The notes: generated from the letters alone by a model not told the origin. A stretch of 64,000 nt of DNA from Alphaproteobacteria bacterium (GCA_016124655.1 WGNI01000001.1:372001-436000), one strand, 5' to 3'. Positions 8,480-18,397 are shown, counted from the stretch's first letter. Made by a program: numbers and translations.

Positions 8480-10462
8480 ATGACTGCACGCGCCGCCAAT
8501 CAAGTCCGCGCGATCGCGCTCGTGGGTCCCAGCGGCACCGGCAAGACCTGCCTGGCGCAGCAGCTGGCCGCCGCCGCGTCTGGGGCGTCAATCGCGCCAG
8601 AAAACCGTGGGCCGACGACCGACACGGCGTTCTCGACAGTCTCCTTTCTTGATGACCGGTTCACGCTGATCGACACGCCTGGGTCAGCGGAACTCGCGTT
8701 CGACATGCGCGCGGCGCTGCCGGCCGCGGATCTGGCGCTCGTCGTCATCGACGCCGATCCGGAGAAGGCCGCTCTTGTGCAGCCGTTCCTCAAAGAGATT
8801 GAGCGGCTGCAAACCCCGCATGCGATCTTCGTCAATAAGATCGACAGTGCGCGCGGCGCGATCCGCGATCTGCTTGCCGCGCTGCAACCGGTGTCCGCTT
8901 CGCCGCTCGTCGCACGGCAAATTCCCATCTGGAGGGACGGTCACGCGGCGGGGTTCGTCGATCTCGCCTTGGAGCGCGCCTATATGTACAAGCCGGGCGC
9001 GCCGTCAGAACGCGTCGACATGCCGGCGGATCTGTTCGAGCGCGAAACCGAAGCACGGTTTCAGATGCTGGAAGCGCTGGCGGACTTCGACGATGCGCTG
9101 ATGGAGCAATTGCTGAGCGATGAACCGCCCAGCTTGACGACCGTGTTCTCCGACCTTGTGCGGGAAACGCAGGCCAATCACATCACGCCTGTTCTGTTCG
9201 GCGCCGCTCAGCAAGGCTTCGGCGTCAGGAGGCTCTTGAAGGCTTTGCGCCATGACGCGCCGATGCCGCAGGCGGCGGCGGGACGGCTGGCGGATGGCGC
9301 GGAAGGCGCCTACGTCGTGAAGGTTTCGCACGCCGGCCAGGCGGGAAAGCTCACCTATGCGAGGGTGTTCAGCGACCGCTTCGCGGACGGCGCGGAGTTG
9401 AGCTTGCCGGACGGCGCCAAGGCGCGCGCGAGCGGCGCCGCCGATCCCCAAACCAACAAGAAAACAGACAAAATCGCTTACGGAGAAACGATTGCGCTTG
9501 GAAAGATCGAAGGCTCGCGCGCCGGGATGATGCTGTCCATGAACGGACCCATCGAAGCGCGCGGCGCGGCGCTTGCGCCCGCCTTCCCGGTCTATCAGCT
9601 CGCGATCGCGCCCAAGGACCGCAAGGATGACGTGAAGCTTTCGGCAGCGCTGGCCAACGTTGTCGATGAAGACGGCGGCTTAGGCGTGCATCACGATGGA
9701 GAGACGCACGAAATCGTCCTGCAAGGCCAGGGAGACACGCATCTGCGCCTGACGCTGGAGAAGCTGAAAAAGCGCTACAATGTCGATGTCACATCGCAAA
9801 CGCCTTCGACGCCCTACAAGGAAACTATTCGCCGAAGCCTCACGCAGCGTGGGCGCCACAAGAAGCAATCGGGCGGCCACGGCCAATTCGGCGATGTCGT
9901 GATCGAGGTGAAGCCGCGGTCGCGCGGCGAAGGGTTTGCGTTTCAGGATTCCATTTCCGGAGGCGTGGTGCCCAAGCAATGGATTCCCGCGGTCGAGCAA
10001 GGCGTTCGCGACGCCATGGACAAAGGCCCGCTTGGGTTTCCGGTCGTCGATGTCGGCGTCACGCTGACGGATGGTTCTTACCATGCGGTCGATTCCTCGG
10101 AAATCGCGTTTCGCCTCGCCGGCCGGGCGGCTATGCTGGAGGCGCTGCAAGCGGCCGATCCCTTTTTGCTTGAGCCGATCGAGAAGTTGTCGATCTTCAC
10201 GCCGAATTCCGCGACTTCGAAGATAACGTCGGCGCTGTCCGGCCGGCACGGTCAGGTTCTCGGCTTTGCGCCGCGCGACGACTGGCCTGGCTGGGATGTC
10301 GTTGAGGCGTATCTCCCGCACGCCGAACGCCAAACCTTCATCATCGAGTTACGCTCGCTCACGCAAGGTCTTGCGACGTTTGAAAGCGCATTCGATCATC
10401 GCGTTGAACTGACGGGGCGCCGTGCGGAAGACGTGCTGCGCAAGACCAAGTCCGCGGCATAG
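8480..10462 (+). CDS. elongation factor G-like protein (divergent FusA2-type GTPase)
   Basis: This 660-aa translational GTPase paralogue has the domain order of EF-G: G domain (P-loop GPSGTGKT at 16-23, DTPG at 65-68, NKID near 118), a beta-barrel domain near 280-370, then domains III-V with the domain IV signature GRHKKQSGGHGQFGDV. It differs from true EF-G in its switch regions. The P-loop to DTPG distance is about 20 residues shorter, no RGITI is present, and DTPG is followed by Ser69 instead of the catalytic His. GGAGG supports the start. Its role is unknown; a ribosome-associated factor without normal translocase activity is plausible. Confidence 0.92.
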   Translation: MTARAANQVRAIALVGPSGTGKTCLAQQLAAAASGASIAPENRGPTTDTAFSTVSFLDDRFTLIDTPGSAELAFDMRAALPAADLALVVIDADPEKAALVQPFLKEIERLQTPHAIFVNKIDSARGAIRDLLAALQPVSASPLVARQIPIWRDGHAAGFVDLALERAYMYKPGAPSERVDMPADLFERETEARFQMLEALADFDDALMEQLLSDEPPSLTTVFSDLVRETQANHITPVLFGAAQQGFGVRRLLKALRHDAPMPQAAAGRLADGAEGAYVVKVSHAGQAGKLTYARVFSDRFADGAELSLPDGAKARASGAADPQTNKKTDKIAYGETIALGKIEGSRAGMMLSMNGPIEARGAALAPAFPVYQLAIAPKDRKDDVKLSAALANVVDEDGGLGVHHDGETHEIVLQGQGDTHLRLTLEKLKKRYNVDVTSQTPSTPYKETIRRSLTQRGRHKKQSGGHGQFGDVVIEVKPRSRGEGFAFQDSISGGVVPKQWIPAVEQGVRDAMDKGPLGFPVVDVGVTLTDGSYHAVDSSEIAFRLAGRAAMLEALQAADPFLLEPIEKLSIFTPNSATSKITSALSGRHGQVLGFAPRDDWPGWDVVEAYLPHAERQTFIIELRSLTQGLATFESAFDHRVELTGRRAEDVLRKTKSAA

Positions 10463-10476
10463 ATCAGGACCGAAAA

Positions 10477-11589
10477 ATGGATGTCACGGACGCGCTTGTG
10501 GTTGGCGCAGGCGCGGTCGGATTGGCGTGCGCCTACGCGCTGGCGCAAAGGGGGCGTGAGGTCATTGTCGTGGAGCGAGAGCCGCGCATCGGCGCAGGCG
10601 TTTCCTCACGCAATTCCGAAGTGATCCACGCCGGCCTGCACTATCCGACGGGATCGTTGAAGGCCCGACTTTGCGTGGACGGCCGCCGGCGTCTCTATGC
10701 CTTACTGAAGTCTCACCAGGTCGCCCACGCGAAATGCGGAAAGCTGATCGTGGCGACCGTGGAGAGCGAAATCGCCGCTATCGAAGACCTCTACAAACGC
10801 GGATTGGACAACGGCGTGGAAGGGCTTTCGCTGATCTCCAGCGACGACGCCCGCGCGATGGAGCCAGGATTGAAGTGCGTCGCGGCGATCCACTCGGAGG
10901 AAAGCGGCGTCTTCGACAGTCACGGCTACATGCTTTCGCTGCAGGGCGAGATTGAAGCACGTGGCGGCTCCGTGGCGCTGCACGCGCCTTTTCTCGGCGC
11001 TGCGCGCGTTCGAGACGGTTACATTGTGACGATCGGCGGTGATGCTTCGGTTCAGCTCCATGCACAACAGCTCATCTTGGCGCCGGGCCTTGGCGCGCAA
11101 TCTGCTACAGCGTCAATCAAGGGTTTCCCCGCCTCGCGCATTCCGCAAGCGTACTATGGCAAAGGCAATTATTTCGCGGTGAATGCGCGCGCGCCGTTCA
11201 CACGGCTGATCTACCCGCCGCCGGGCGCGGGCGCGCTCGGCATCCACTACCGCAAGGACCTTGGCGGCCAGGCGCGGCTAGGCCCCGATCTCGAATACAT
11301 TGCAAGCGAGGATTACCGGGTGAGCGAAGACCGCATCGGATATTTCTACGAGTATGCGCGGCGCTTCTGGCCGGATTTACCCGATGGCGCACTCGCGCCC
11401 GACTATGCCGGAGTTCGCCCCAAGATCCATGGCCCGGATGAACCACGAGCGGACTTTCGCATTGATGGTCCGACCGCGCATGGCTTGCCGAATCTCGTTT
11501 GCCTGTTTGGAATCGAGAGCCCCGGGCTGACAGCGTCGCTGGCGATCGGGGAATACGTCGCCGATCAGCTCTTGGGAGCGCACTCATGA
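10477..11589 (+). CDS. NAD(P)/FAD-dependent oxidoreductase, L-2-hydroxyglutarate dehydrogenase-like
   Basis: This 370-aa DAO-family flavoprotein has the FAD-binding Rossmann motif VVGAGAVGLACAYAL at residues 8-22. The next signature, SSRNSEVIHAGLHYPTGSLKA, closely follows the L2HGDH/LhgO pattern (SSRNSEVIHAGIYYP). The C-terminal FGIESPGLTASLAIGEYVA is the flavin-contacting end of the fold. AGGA sits 7 nt before the ATG. The gene follows the EF-G-like gene by 14 bp and overlaps the alpha-glucosidase start by 4 bp, so all three are probably cotranscribed. Oxidation of L-2-hydroxyglutarate or a similar 2-hydroxyacid is the best guess. Confidence 0.88.
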   Translation: MDVTDALVVGAGAVGLACAYALAQRGREVIVVEREPRIGAGVSSRNSEVIHAGLHYPTGSLKARLCVDGRRRLYALLKSHQVAHAKCGKLIVATVESEIAAIEDLYKRGLDNGVEGLSLISSDDARAMEPGLKCVAAIHSEESGVFDSHGYMLSLQGEIEARGGSVALHAPFLGAARVRDGYIVTIGGDASVQLHAQQLILAPGLGAQSATASIKGFPASRIPQAYYGKGNYFAVNARAPFTRLIYPPPGAGALGIHYRKDLGGQARLGPDLEYIASEDYRVSEDRIGYFYEYARRFWPDLPDGALAPDYAGVRPKIHGPDEPRADFRIDGPTAHGLPNLVCLFGIESPGLTASLAIGEYVADQLLGAHS

Positions 11590-13151
11590 GCGATTGGCGT
11601 CATGGCGCAGTGATTTATCAGATCTATCCGCGCAGCTTTTGCGACGCCAATGGCGACGGGATCGGCGATCTCAAGGGCGTCCTTGAGAAACTCGCTTATG
11701 TCGCGGAATTGGGCGTCGATGGCGTTTGGCTTAGTCCGTTCTTTGCGTCGCCGATGAAGGATTACGGCTACGACGTATTGGACTATCGCGCCGTCGATCC
11801 GCTGTTCGGCGCCATGAGCGATTTTGACGCCGTGGTCTCTGAGGCGCACCGGCTGGGGCTCAAGATCATCATTGATCAAGTCTACTCACACACGTCAGAT
11901 GCGCACGCCTGGTTTACGGAGAGCCGGAAGGATCGCGTCAACGCAAAGGCGGACTGGTACGTCTGGGCGGACGCAAAGCCGGATGGATCGCCTCCGAACA
12001 ATTGGCAGGCGCTGTTTGGCGGTCCTTCATGGGAATGGGACGCTCGGCGGCGGCAGTATTATCTGCACAATTTCTTGCGGGAACAGCCGGATCTGAACGT
12101 GCGAAACCTGGAGGTTCAAGAGGCGCTACTTGAGACGGCGCGCTTCTGGCTCGATCGCGGCGTCGATGGATTTCGGCTCGATGTCGCCAACTTCTATATC
12201 CAGGACGCGCGGTTGCGCGACAATCCGGCGCGCGACGTTCGAGGCACGCCGAAGCGTCCGCACGAGTTTCAGCATCACGTCCATGATCGGTCTCAGCCGG
12301 AAACTTTGGCGTTCATGGAGCGCTTGCGCACGCTGCTGGATGCCTACCCGGATCGTTTTTCGGTTGGCGAAATCGAAGACGAAGACGCCCTGGCTCGGCA
12401 ATTAGAGTACTGCGCCGGCGGGAATCGGCTTCACTCGGCCTATTCATTTTATCTCTTGCGCGCGCGCGCTCTCACGCCGGACCTGATCCGCTCTGCGCAT
12501 GCAGGTTGGGACGACGCGTGGCCCGGCTGGAGCTTTTCCAACCATGACGTGCCGCGCGCAGCGACGCGTCTTGCTGGCGATGATTGCCTCCGTGCCCAGC
12601 AAGCAGTCGCGTTGCTTTTGTGTCTGCGCGGCGTGATCTTTCTGTATCAGGGCGAAGAACTGGGTCTGCCGCAGGCGGACGTTCCGTTTGAGCGCCTGCG
12701 CGACCCGGAAGCGATCCAGTTCTGGCCCCATGGCATCGGGCGCGACGGCGCGCGCACGCCGATGCCTTGGACCGCTGACGGCGGCTTCAGCGAGAACGCA
12801 GAGACCTGGCTGCCGATGGATCCACGCCATCTCACATTGAACGCCTCCGGACAGCAGGCCGATCCGACGTCAACGCTATCGCTGACCCGACGATTGTTGC
12901 GCATTCGACGGGAGATCGCCGCGTTGAGGACCGGCGGGTTTTCCGACGCCGGATCAACCGAAACGCTGCTTGCGTTCCGCCGTACGGTTGACGATCAGAC
13001 CGTGCTTTGCGTCTTTAATCTTTCGGACAGTGCAGACACTCTTGCAGTGCCCGCAAGCAGCGGCCTGCGCATGGAGCGGTTGACGGGCGAAGCGCGTCTT
13101 GAGGGCCAAGCCCTGCAATTGGGGCCATGGTCGAGCGCGCTTTTGATCTGA
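11586..13151 (+). CDS. alpha-glucosidase, GH13 family
   Basis: This 521-aa GH13 glycosidase belongs to the oligo-1,6-glucosidase/alpha-glucosidase branch. The catalytic triad is visible: nucleophile D199 in GFRLDV, acid/base E262 in VGEIED and D321 in SNHDVPR. Other GH13 regions include YQIYPRSFCDANGDGIGDL and IIDQVYSHTSD. No signal peptide is seen, so it acts in the cytoplasm on imported maltose, isomaltose or short oligosaccharides. The start overlaps the previous stop as ATGA; the frame runs open upstream inside the FAD gene. It converges on the carboxylase gene with only 6 bp between. Confidence 0.95.
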   Translation: MSDWRHGAVIYQIYPRSFCDANGDGIGDLKGVLEKLAYVAELGVDGVWLSPFFASPMKDYGYDVLDYRAVDPLFGAMSDFDAVVSEAHRLGLKIIIDQVYSHTSDAHAWFTESRKDRVNAKADWYVWADAKPDGSPPNNWQALFGGPSWEWDARRRQYYLHNFLREQPDLNVRNLEVQEALLETARFWLDRGVDGFRLDVANFYIQDARLRDNPARDVRGTPKRPHEFQHHVHDRSQPETLAFMERLRTLLDAYPDRFSVGEIEDEDALARQLEYCAGGNRLHSAYSFYLLRARALTPDLIRSAHAGWDDAWPGWSFSNHDVPRAATRLAGDDCLRAQQAVALLLCLRGVIFLYQGEELGLPQADVPFERLRDPEAIQFWPHGIGRDGARTPMPWTADGGFSENAETWLPMDPRHLTLNASGQQADPTSTLSLTRRLLRIRREIAALRTGGFSDAGSTETLLAFRRTVDDQTVLCVFNLSDSADTLAVPASSGLRMERLTGEARLEGQALQLGPWSSALLI

Positions 13152-13157
13152 CCGATT

Positions 13158-16100
13158 TCACCAAGTGTCGATGAAAGGCGCCTTCTTGCCTTCGCGCGGC
13201 CTAGGGGGCGCTACGCTTTTGAGCCCGCGAAGGATCCATGTCCGCGTGTCCGCCGGATCAATGACGGCGTCGATTTCGAGCGCACGCGCCATGGAGACGG
13301 CCTTGCCGCGCTCATACATGTTCGCCACGAGCTTGTTGTAGAGCGCTGCGCGCGCGGCGGGATCGGTCTCGGCTTCCAACTCCTTGCGGTATCCGAGCTT
13401 AACGGCGCCTTCGAGACCCATGCCGCCGAACTCCCCGGTCGGCCACGACGCAATGAAGAACGGCGAAAGCGTCGATCCCGCCGCCATGGCCTGCGCGCCA
13501 AGGCCGTAGCATTTGCGCAAGACGATCGCGAACACGGGCACGCTGATATTTGCGCCGACGACGAACAGGCTCGACATGCGGCGGACGCCAGCCTCTTTCT
13601 CCGCATCGGGCCCAACCATGAAGCCGGGCGTGTCGATCAGGCTGACGACGGGAATGTCGAATGCGTTGCAGAGCTGGAGAAAGCGCGCGGCTTTTTCAGA
13701 CGCCTCGGCGTCCAGCGCGCCGCCAAGATGGGCGGGATTGTTGGCGACGACGCCGAAGGGATGGCCTTCGACGCGCCCAAAACCTGTAATCACGCCGGCG
13801 CCATAGCCCGCCCGCAATTCGAGGAAGGAACCGGTGTCGAAGATGCCTGAGATCGCCGCACGCACATCGTAGACGCGTAGCCGGTTTTCTGGGATCGCCC
13901 AGCGCAAGGCGCGCTGATCGCCGCACGTCCAGTCCGTTCTGGCGCCCTGAAAATAGGACAGAAGCGTCTTCGTGCGCGCAACCGCTTCGGCTTCATCGTC
14001 AACGACGAGATCAAGCACGCCATTGCGCGCCTGAACCTCAACAGGACCAACATCCTCCGGCGCGTAGACCCCCAAACCGCCGCCTTCAATCATCGCCGGC
14101 CCGCCCATGCCGATATTGCTGTTTCGCGTGGCGATGGTGATGTCGGCGCAACCGAAGAAGGCGGCATTGCCGGCAAAGCAACGGCCCGAGGCGATGGCGA
14201 TGCGCGGCGCAAGACCGGAAAGATGCGCAAAGGCGTGAAAGCTCGGCGTGTCCAAGCCTGCGACGCCTGGAACGTCGGTGTCTCCCGGCCTGCCGCCGCC
14301 GCCTTCAGCAAAGAAGACGACGGGCAGCTTTTGATCTTGCGCCAAGAGCAGCAGGCGATCGGTTTTGCGGTGATTGAAATATCCCTGCGTTCCGGCCAGC
14401 ACGGTGTAGTCATACGAAAGCACTGCCGTTCGCGCGCGTTCAGGCGAAAACCATGCGCCGTTGACGGCGCCAATGCCGGTGACCATCCCGTCTCCGGGCG
14501 TATTGGCGATGAGGTCGTCCAAGGACCGGCGGCGGCGCTGCGCGGCGACTGCAAGGGCGCCATATTCAATAAAGCTTCCTGGATCGACGAGATCGGCGAT
14601 GTTTTCGCGTGCGGTGCGCTGATTGGTCTTGCGGCGGCGCGCGACGGCGCTTGGACGCGCCTCGTCGAGGCCCATGCGCACGGCGTTCATCGCTTCCTCA
14701 AGGTCCACGCGCGGCCGATCGAGATCGATTGCTTCGGCGTCGCCAACATCGCTGTGATCATGATCGGACGGCGCGAAGAAATAGAGCGGTGCGCCTTGCG
14801 ACACGGTCTCGCCTACGGAAGCCGCGAGCGAGTGGACCATTCCAGACTCCGGCGCAGCCACCACGTGCTGCATTTTCATCGCTTCCAGAATGATGGCCGG
14901 CGCCCCCTTTCCGATCGCCTCGCCTGCGCGCGCGAGGATTTCGACAACCGTGCCGGTGAGCGGCGCAGGCGCGGCTGCGCAGCCCGGCGGCGCCTGCACT
15001 GCCTGTTTAGCGGCGTCGGGCACGGCGCCGCGTCGCGCGCGCCGTCGTTGCGGCACGTCAGCCTGCGTCAGCGCGGGCGCGTTGTCCTCCACCCATGTCG
15101 TGGTGGCGCGCCCCGTTTGAAAGTCATCGTGCAAGAGGATCGCGCGCAATAGATCCATGTTGGTGTCGACGCCCTCGACGCCAAAGCCGCGGAGCGCGCG
15201 TTCCGTCTTGCGCGCGGCGTCCTGAGCGGAGGCGCCCGAGGCGATCACCTTCGCCAGCAGGGAATCGTAGTTCGGGCTGACGACGTCGCCCGCGTGCGCG
15301 GCAGTATCCACGCGCACGCCGGGACCGCCAGGAGGATCGAATGCGGCGATCAGGCCTGCAGACGGCTGCGCCTCCCCTTGTGCGCTCAGCGTTTCGGCGC
15401 ACACGCGCGCCTGCACCGCCGCAGCTCTTGGCGCGCGCACGCGGCCGACATCCAAGTCCGCGAGGCTTGCGCCAGCCGCGAGCGCCAGTTGGGCGCGCAC
15501 GAGATCCACGCCCCAGGCTTCTTCGGTGACGGTGTGTTCGACTTGAATGCGCGGATTGGCTTCGATGAAGGCGAGCCGTTGGTGATCGTCCGCGTCGACG
15601 AGAAATTCGATGGTCGCCAAGCTCTGCAGGCCCGCGGCGCGCCCCAGCGCCACAGCGCTTTCGCAGGCGCGCTCGATGGTGTTCTTGGGCAGTCCGATGG
15701 CGGGGGTGTACTCGATCAATTTCTGGCGGCGACGTTGAATGGTGCACTCGCGTTCGCCAAGGTGGCGAATGCCGCCATGCGCGTCCGCGACGAGCTGAAC
15801 CTCCAAATGACGGGCGCGGGGCAAGAATTCTTCCAGGTAGAGCGCGCCATCCCCAAATGCCGCTGCCGCTTCGGCCGCGCAGCGTTGCAGCGCGCTCGGC
15901 AAGTCTTCCGCGCGAAACACCGGCTGCATGCCGCGTCCGCCGCCGCCTGCCCGCGCCTTGATCATGACGCCGCGTCCCGCGGGCAGCGATTTCAGGAATG
16001 CCGCGGCAGCGTCCGCGGCATCCGCATCGTCGCTTCCCGCCAGCACTGGCGCGCCGATCTCCGCGGCGAGCGCGCGGGCGGCGGCCTTGTCGCCAAACAG

Positions 16101-16433
16101 CGCGAGCGTTTGCGGCCGCGGTCCGATGAAAACGAGCCCTGCGGCCTCGCATGCGCGCGCGAAGGCTGCGTTCTCTGAAAGGAAGCCGTAGCCCGGATGG
16201 ATCGCCTCGCATCCGTACTTCTGCGCGAGTGCGATCAGCGCTTCGGTGTCCAAATACGCGCGCACGCCCGATGCCGACAGCGCGGCTGCATCATCGCAAG
16301 ACCAGATGTGCCCAGAGACTTGATCGTCGGATGCGAACACCGCGACGCTGCGGAGACCCTCGTCCGCGCACGCGCGCGCGATGCGGACAGCGATTTCGCC
16401 GCGGTTGGCGATCAAAACGGACCAGAATGCCAT
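13158..16433 (-). CDS. single-chain multidomain acyl-CoA carboxylase (LCC-type)
   Basis: This 1091-aa biotin enzyme carries all three functions of an acyl-CoA carboxylase on one chain. The biotin carboxylase domain is at about 1-450, with IANRGEIAVRI, the glycine-rich KARAGGGGRGMQ and EANPRIQVEHTVTE. The biotin carrier domain is at about 490-555, with EAMKM and the biotinylated Lys520. The carboxyltransferase domains are at about 590-1091, with GGGRPGDTDVPG and DTPGFMVGPDAEKEAGVRR. Homologous long-chain acyl-CoA carboxylases are known from mycobacteria and Rhodopseudomonas and form homohexamers. The exact acyl-CoA is uncertain. The AsmA gene is 65 bp upstream. Confidence 0.95.
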   Translation of the reverse strand: MAFWSVLIANRGEIAVRIARACADEGLRSVAVFASDDQVSGHIWSCDDAAALSASGVRAYLDTEALIALAQKYGCEAIHPGYGFLSENAAFARACEAAGLVFIGPRPQTLALFGDKAAARALAAEIGAPVLAGSDDADAADAAAAFLKSLPAGRGVMIKARAGGGGRGMQPVFRAEDLPSALQRCAAEAAAAFGDGALYLEEFLPRARHLEVQLVADAHGGIRHLGERECTIQRRRQKLIEYTPAIGLPKNTIERACESAVALGRAAGLQSLATIEFLVDADDHQRLAFIEANPRIQVEHTVTEEAWGVDLVRAQLALAAGASLADLDVGRVRAPRAAAVQARVCAETLSAQGEAQPSAGLIAAFDPPGGPGVRVDTAAHAGDVVSPNYDSLLAKVIASGASAQDAARKTERALRGFGVEGVDTNMDLLRAILLHDDFQTGRATTTWVEDNAPALTQADVPQRRRARRGAVPDAAKQAVQAPPGCAAAPAPLTGTVVEILARAGEAIGKGAPAIILEAMKMQHVVAAPESGMVHSLAASVGETVSQGAPLYFFAPSDHDHSDVGDAEAIDLDRPRVDLEEAMNAVRMGLDEARPSAVARRRKTNQRTARENIADLVDPGSFIEYGALAVAAQRRRRSLDDLIANTPGDGMVTGIGAVNGAWFSPERARTAVLSYDYTVLAGTQGYFNHRKTDRLLLLAQDQKLPVVFFAEGGGGRPGDTDVPGVAGLDTPSFHAFAHLSGLAPRIAIASGRCFAGNAAFFGCADITIATRNSNIGMGGPAMIEGGGLGVYAPEDVGPVEVQARNGVLDLVVDDEAEAVARTKTLLSYFQGARTDWTCGDQRALRWAIPENRLRVYDVRAAISGIFDTGSFLELRAGYGAGVITGFGRVEGHPFGVVANNPAHLGGALDAEASEKAARFLQLCNAFDIPVVSLIDTPGFMVGPDAEKEAGVRRMSSLFVVGANISVPVFAIVLRKCYGLGAQAMAAGSTLSPFFIASWPTGEFGGMGLEGAVKLGYRKELEAETDPAARAALYNKLVANMYERGKAVSMARALEIDAVIDPADTRTWILRGLKSVAPPRPREGKKAPFIDTW

Positions 16434-16498
16434 GGGCGTGGTCTATTCAGGAACGGCGTCTGGATCAATTGCGGGCGTTTGCCTTTGGAGCGGCTGTA

Positions 16499-18397
16499 TC
16501 AGCGCGCGGCCCTTTCCCCTTCCTGCACGGCGCGGACTTTTGCTTCCACCAGGGGGCGAGCGCGGCCGCGCAAGTCGGAGTCAAACTGAAGCGCTTCCCA
16601 GCGGCCCTGCATGCGGAACGGGATGGCGAGGCGTTGCTCCCGCGGCGTGATGCGCAGATCCATGGTCTGGTCCAACAGATTGATCACACCCACGCCGCGA
16701 ATGTTCAGATCCCGCGTGTTCATCGACAAATTGTCCGTGGCGGCGACGCCGTTGAAGAAGGTCAACGTGGCGCTCATGCCGGTGAATGGAGACCGCGCAT
16801 TCGTGGAGACCAAGTCCCCCGCCAGCGCATTGCGGATTGTGCGCGCGATGCCGCCAAGGTCAACGCCGCGAACGGCGCCACGAATGATTTCGGTATGCAC
16901 GCGCCCGCGCATGCTCGACATGAAATCGGCTTGGGTCTTGCCGACGGCGACGAGCCGCAGGCTCACTTCGCCTTCGCCCTCCAATTGCGAAAAGCCCGCT
17001 GCGTCCGTCAGGAACGTGTTCACATCAACCGAATCCGCCACGAGCTCCTGCACGAAGCGGATCTCAGGCTGGCGTGCGTCGATTTCGAACCTTCCGGAGC
17101 CTGCGCCGCCGTAAAGGTTCATCGAGTGCAGCGTCGCGGCCATGAATCCGTTGTTCAACACCATGGACAATTGCGCGCGGTCCGCGCGCATCCGCTGGAA
17201 GCGAAACGGGCCGGTGGTCAATTCCAGATTGGCGTTGACGGCGCGCATGCCGGACAGGTCCACCGGCGTCTGATCGTAGGACTCGACGCGAATATCGACG
17301 CCGGCGGTAACCGCGGTGGAGCCGCCTTCTCCCGCGCCCGTCGCCGATGCAGCGGCGGCGCTGGGCGCGGTTCCGCCGAGATAGGGATTGAGATCGAGCG
17401 CCTGCACTTCAAGGCGACCGCTGACATAAGGCGCTGCGCCTTGGGTTTCGATCAGGATGTCGCCGCGTCCGCTGACCGCGTCGAGCGAGACGGTTGCGTT
17501 TTCGATCGAAATGCGTTTCGGCGCTGCGTTAAGCCGGCCGTCGACAGAAAAGCGGCCAAATCCGCCGCCTTCGCCCAGCGGAGAGCCCAGCCATGCCGCC
17601 ACGCGCCGCAAATTCTCGCCGCTGGCTTGCGCGGTTCCCTCAAAGGATTGCGCACCCGGATCAATGCGGCCTTGCGCGCGCACGACCAGCGGCGCTGATC
17701 GCACAGCGAGCTCTACATCGGTTGCGACGCCGCGCATCAGCGCGCGCGGAACGGCCTGTTTGACGTCGAGTTCGATGCGTTCGCCGCGATAGGTCAGACC
17801 GCCCTCGATCGTCATCGGCGCATCGAGGCTTTGCACCTGCGATGCGACGTCGACGTGCTCGACCAGCCAACCGACATTGGCGCGGAAATCGTTCTGCGAG
17901 ATCAGACCATCTTCAAGGCGTATCGACCGCAACCGGATGTCCTGCACCTGTGTCGCGGGCGACTGCCCGGGCGGGCGCGTCGGCGTTCCGGCGACGGGCT
18001 GAAAAATCCAATTCGGCCGTCCCTGCGCATCGACCTCAAGAGAGATCGCGGGCTTCTGCAGAACCAGGCGGTCGACGATCAATTGCCCGCGCAGGAACGG
18101 CAGCACTTCGATGCCGACCGCGACTGCGTCGGCGGTCGCGAAGTGCTCCGATCGGCCGCCGGCCACGTTCGCCACGGAGACGTTCTCGGCGCGAAATCCC
18201 AAGACCGGATAGAGCGAGGGTCGAAACGCGCCAGCCAAGGTGACGTCGCGGCCAATCTGCCGCTCGATCGCCAGTTCAACCTGGTTTCGAATTTCCGTGC
18301 GCGGCAAGAAAAAGTACATGCCGGCGGCGGCGATCCCCGCCAAGGCGACCACGACTCCAAGGCCGAGGGCGATGCGCCCGGTCCAGGATTTCGCCAC
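16499..18397 (-). CDS. AsmA family protein
   Basis: This 632-aa envelope protein is anchored by one N-terminal helix (about 9-30) and has a long beta-rich periplasmic part, as in AsmA/TamB/YhdP-type bridge proteins linked to lipid transport and outer-membrane assembly. The N-terminal AsmA pattern (FRPSLYPVLGFRAENVSVANV) and the C-terminal pattern (NTRDLNIRGVGVINLLDQTMD) are both present. I place the start at a GTG (18397) because GAGGGGAGG lies just upstream; an ATG 57 bp further upstream has no such site. It is divergent from the COG0523 gene across 149 bp. Confidence 0.9.
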   Translation of the reverse strand: MAKSWTGRIALGLGVVVALAGIAAAGMYFFLPRTEIRNQVELAIERQIGRDVTLAGAFRPSLYPVLGFRAENVSVANVAGGRSEHFATADAVAVGIEVLPFLRGQLIVDRLVLQKPAISLEVDAQGRPNWIFQPVAGTPTRPPGQSPATQVQDIRLRSIRLEDGLISQNDFRANVGWLVEHVDVASQVQSLDAPMTIEGGLTYRGERIELDVKQAVPRALMRGVATDVELAVRSAPLVVRAQGRIDPGAQSFEGTAQASGENLRRVAAWLGSPLGEGGGFGRFSVDGRLNAAPKRISIENATVSLDAVSGRGDILIETQGAAPYVSGRLEVQALDLNPYLGGTAPSAAAASATGAGEGGSTAVTAGVDIRVESYDQTPVDLSGMRAVNANLELTTGPFRFQRMRADRAQLSMVLNNGFMAATLHSMNLYGGAGSGRFEIDARQPEIRFVQELVADSVDVNTFLTDAAGFSQLEGEGEVSLRLVAVGKTQADFMSSMRGRVHTEIIRGAVRGVDLGGIARTIRNALAGDLVSTNARSPFTGMSATLTFFNGVAATDNLSMNTRDLNIRGVGVINLLDQTMDLRITPREQRLAIPFRMQGRWEALQFDSDLRGRARPLVEAKVRAVQEGERAAR

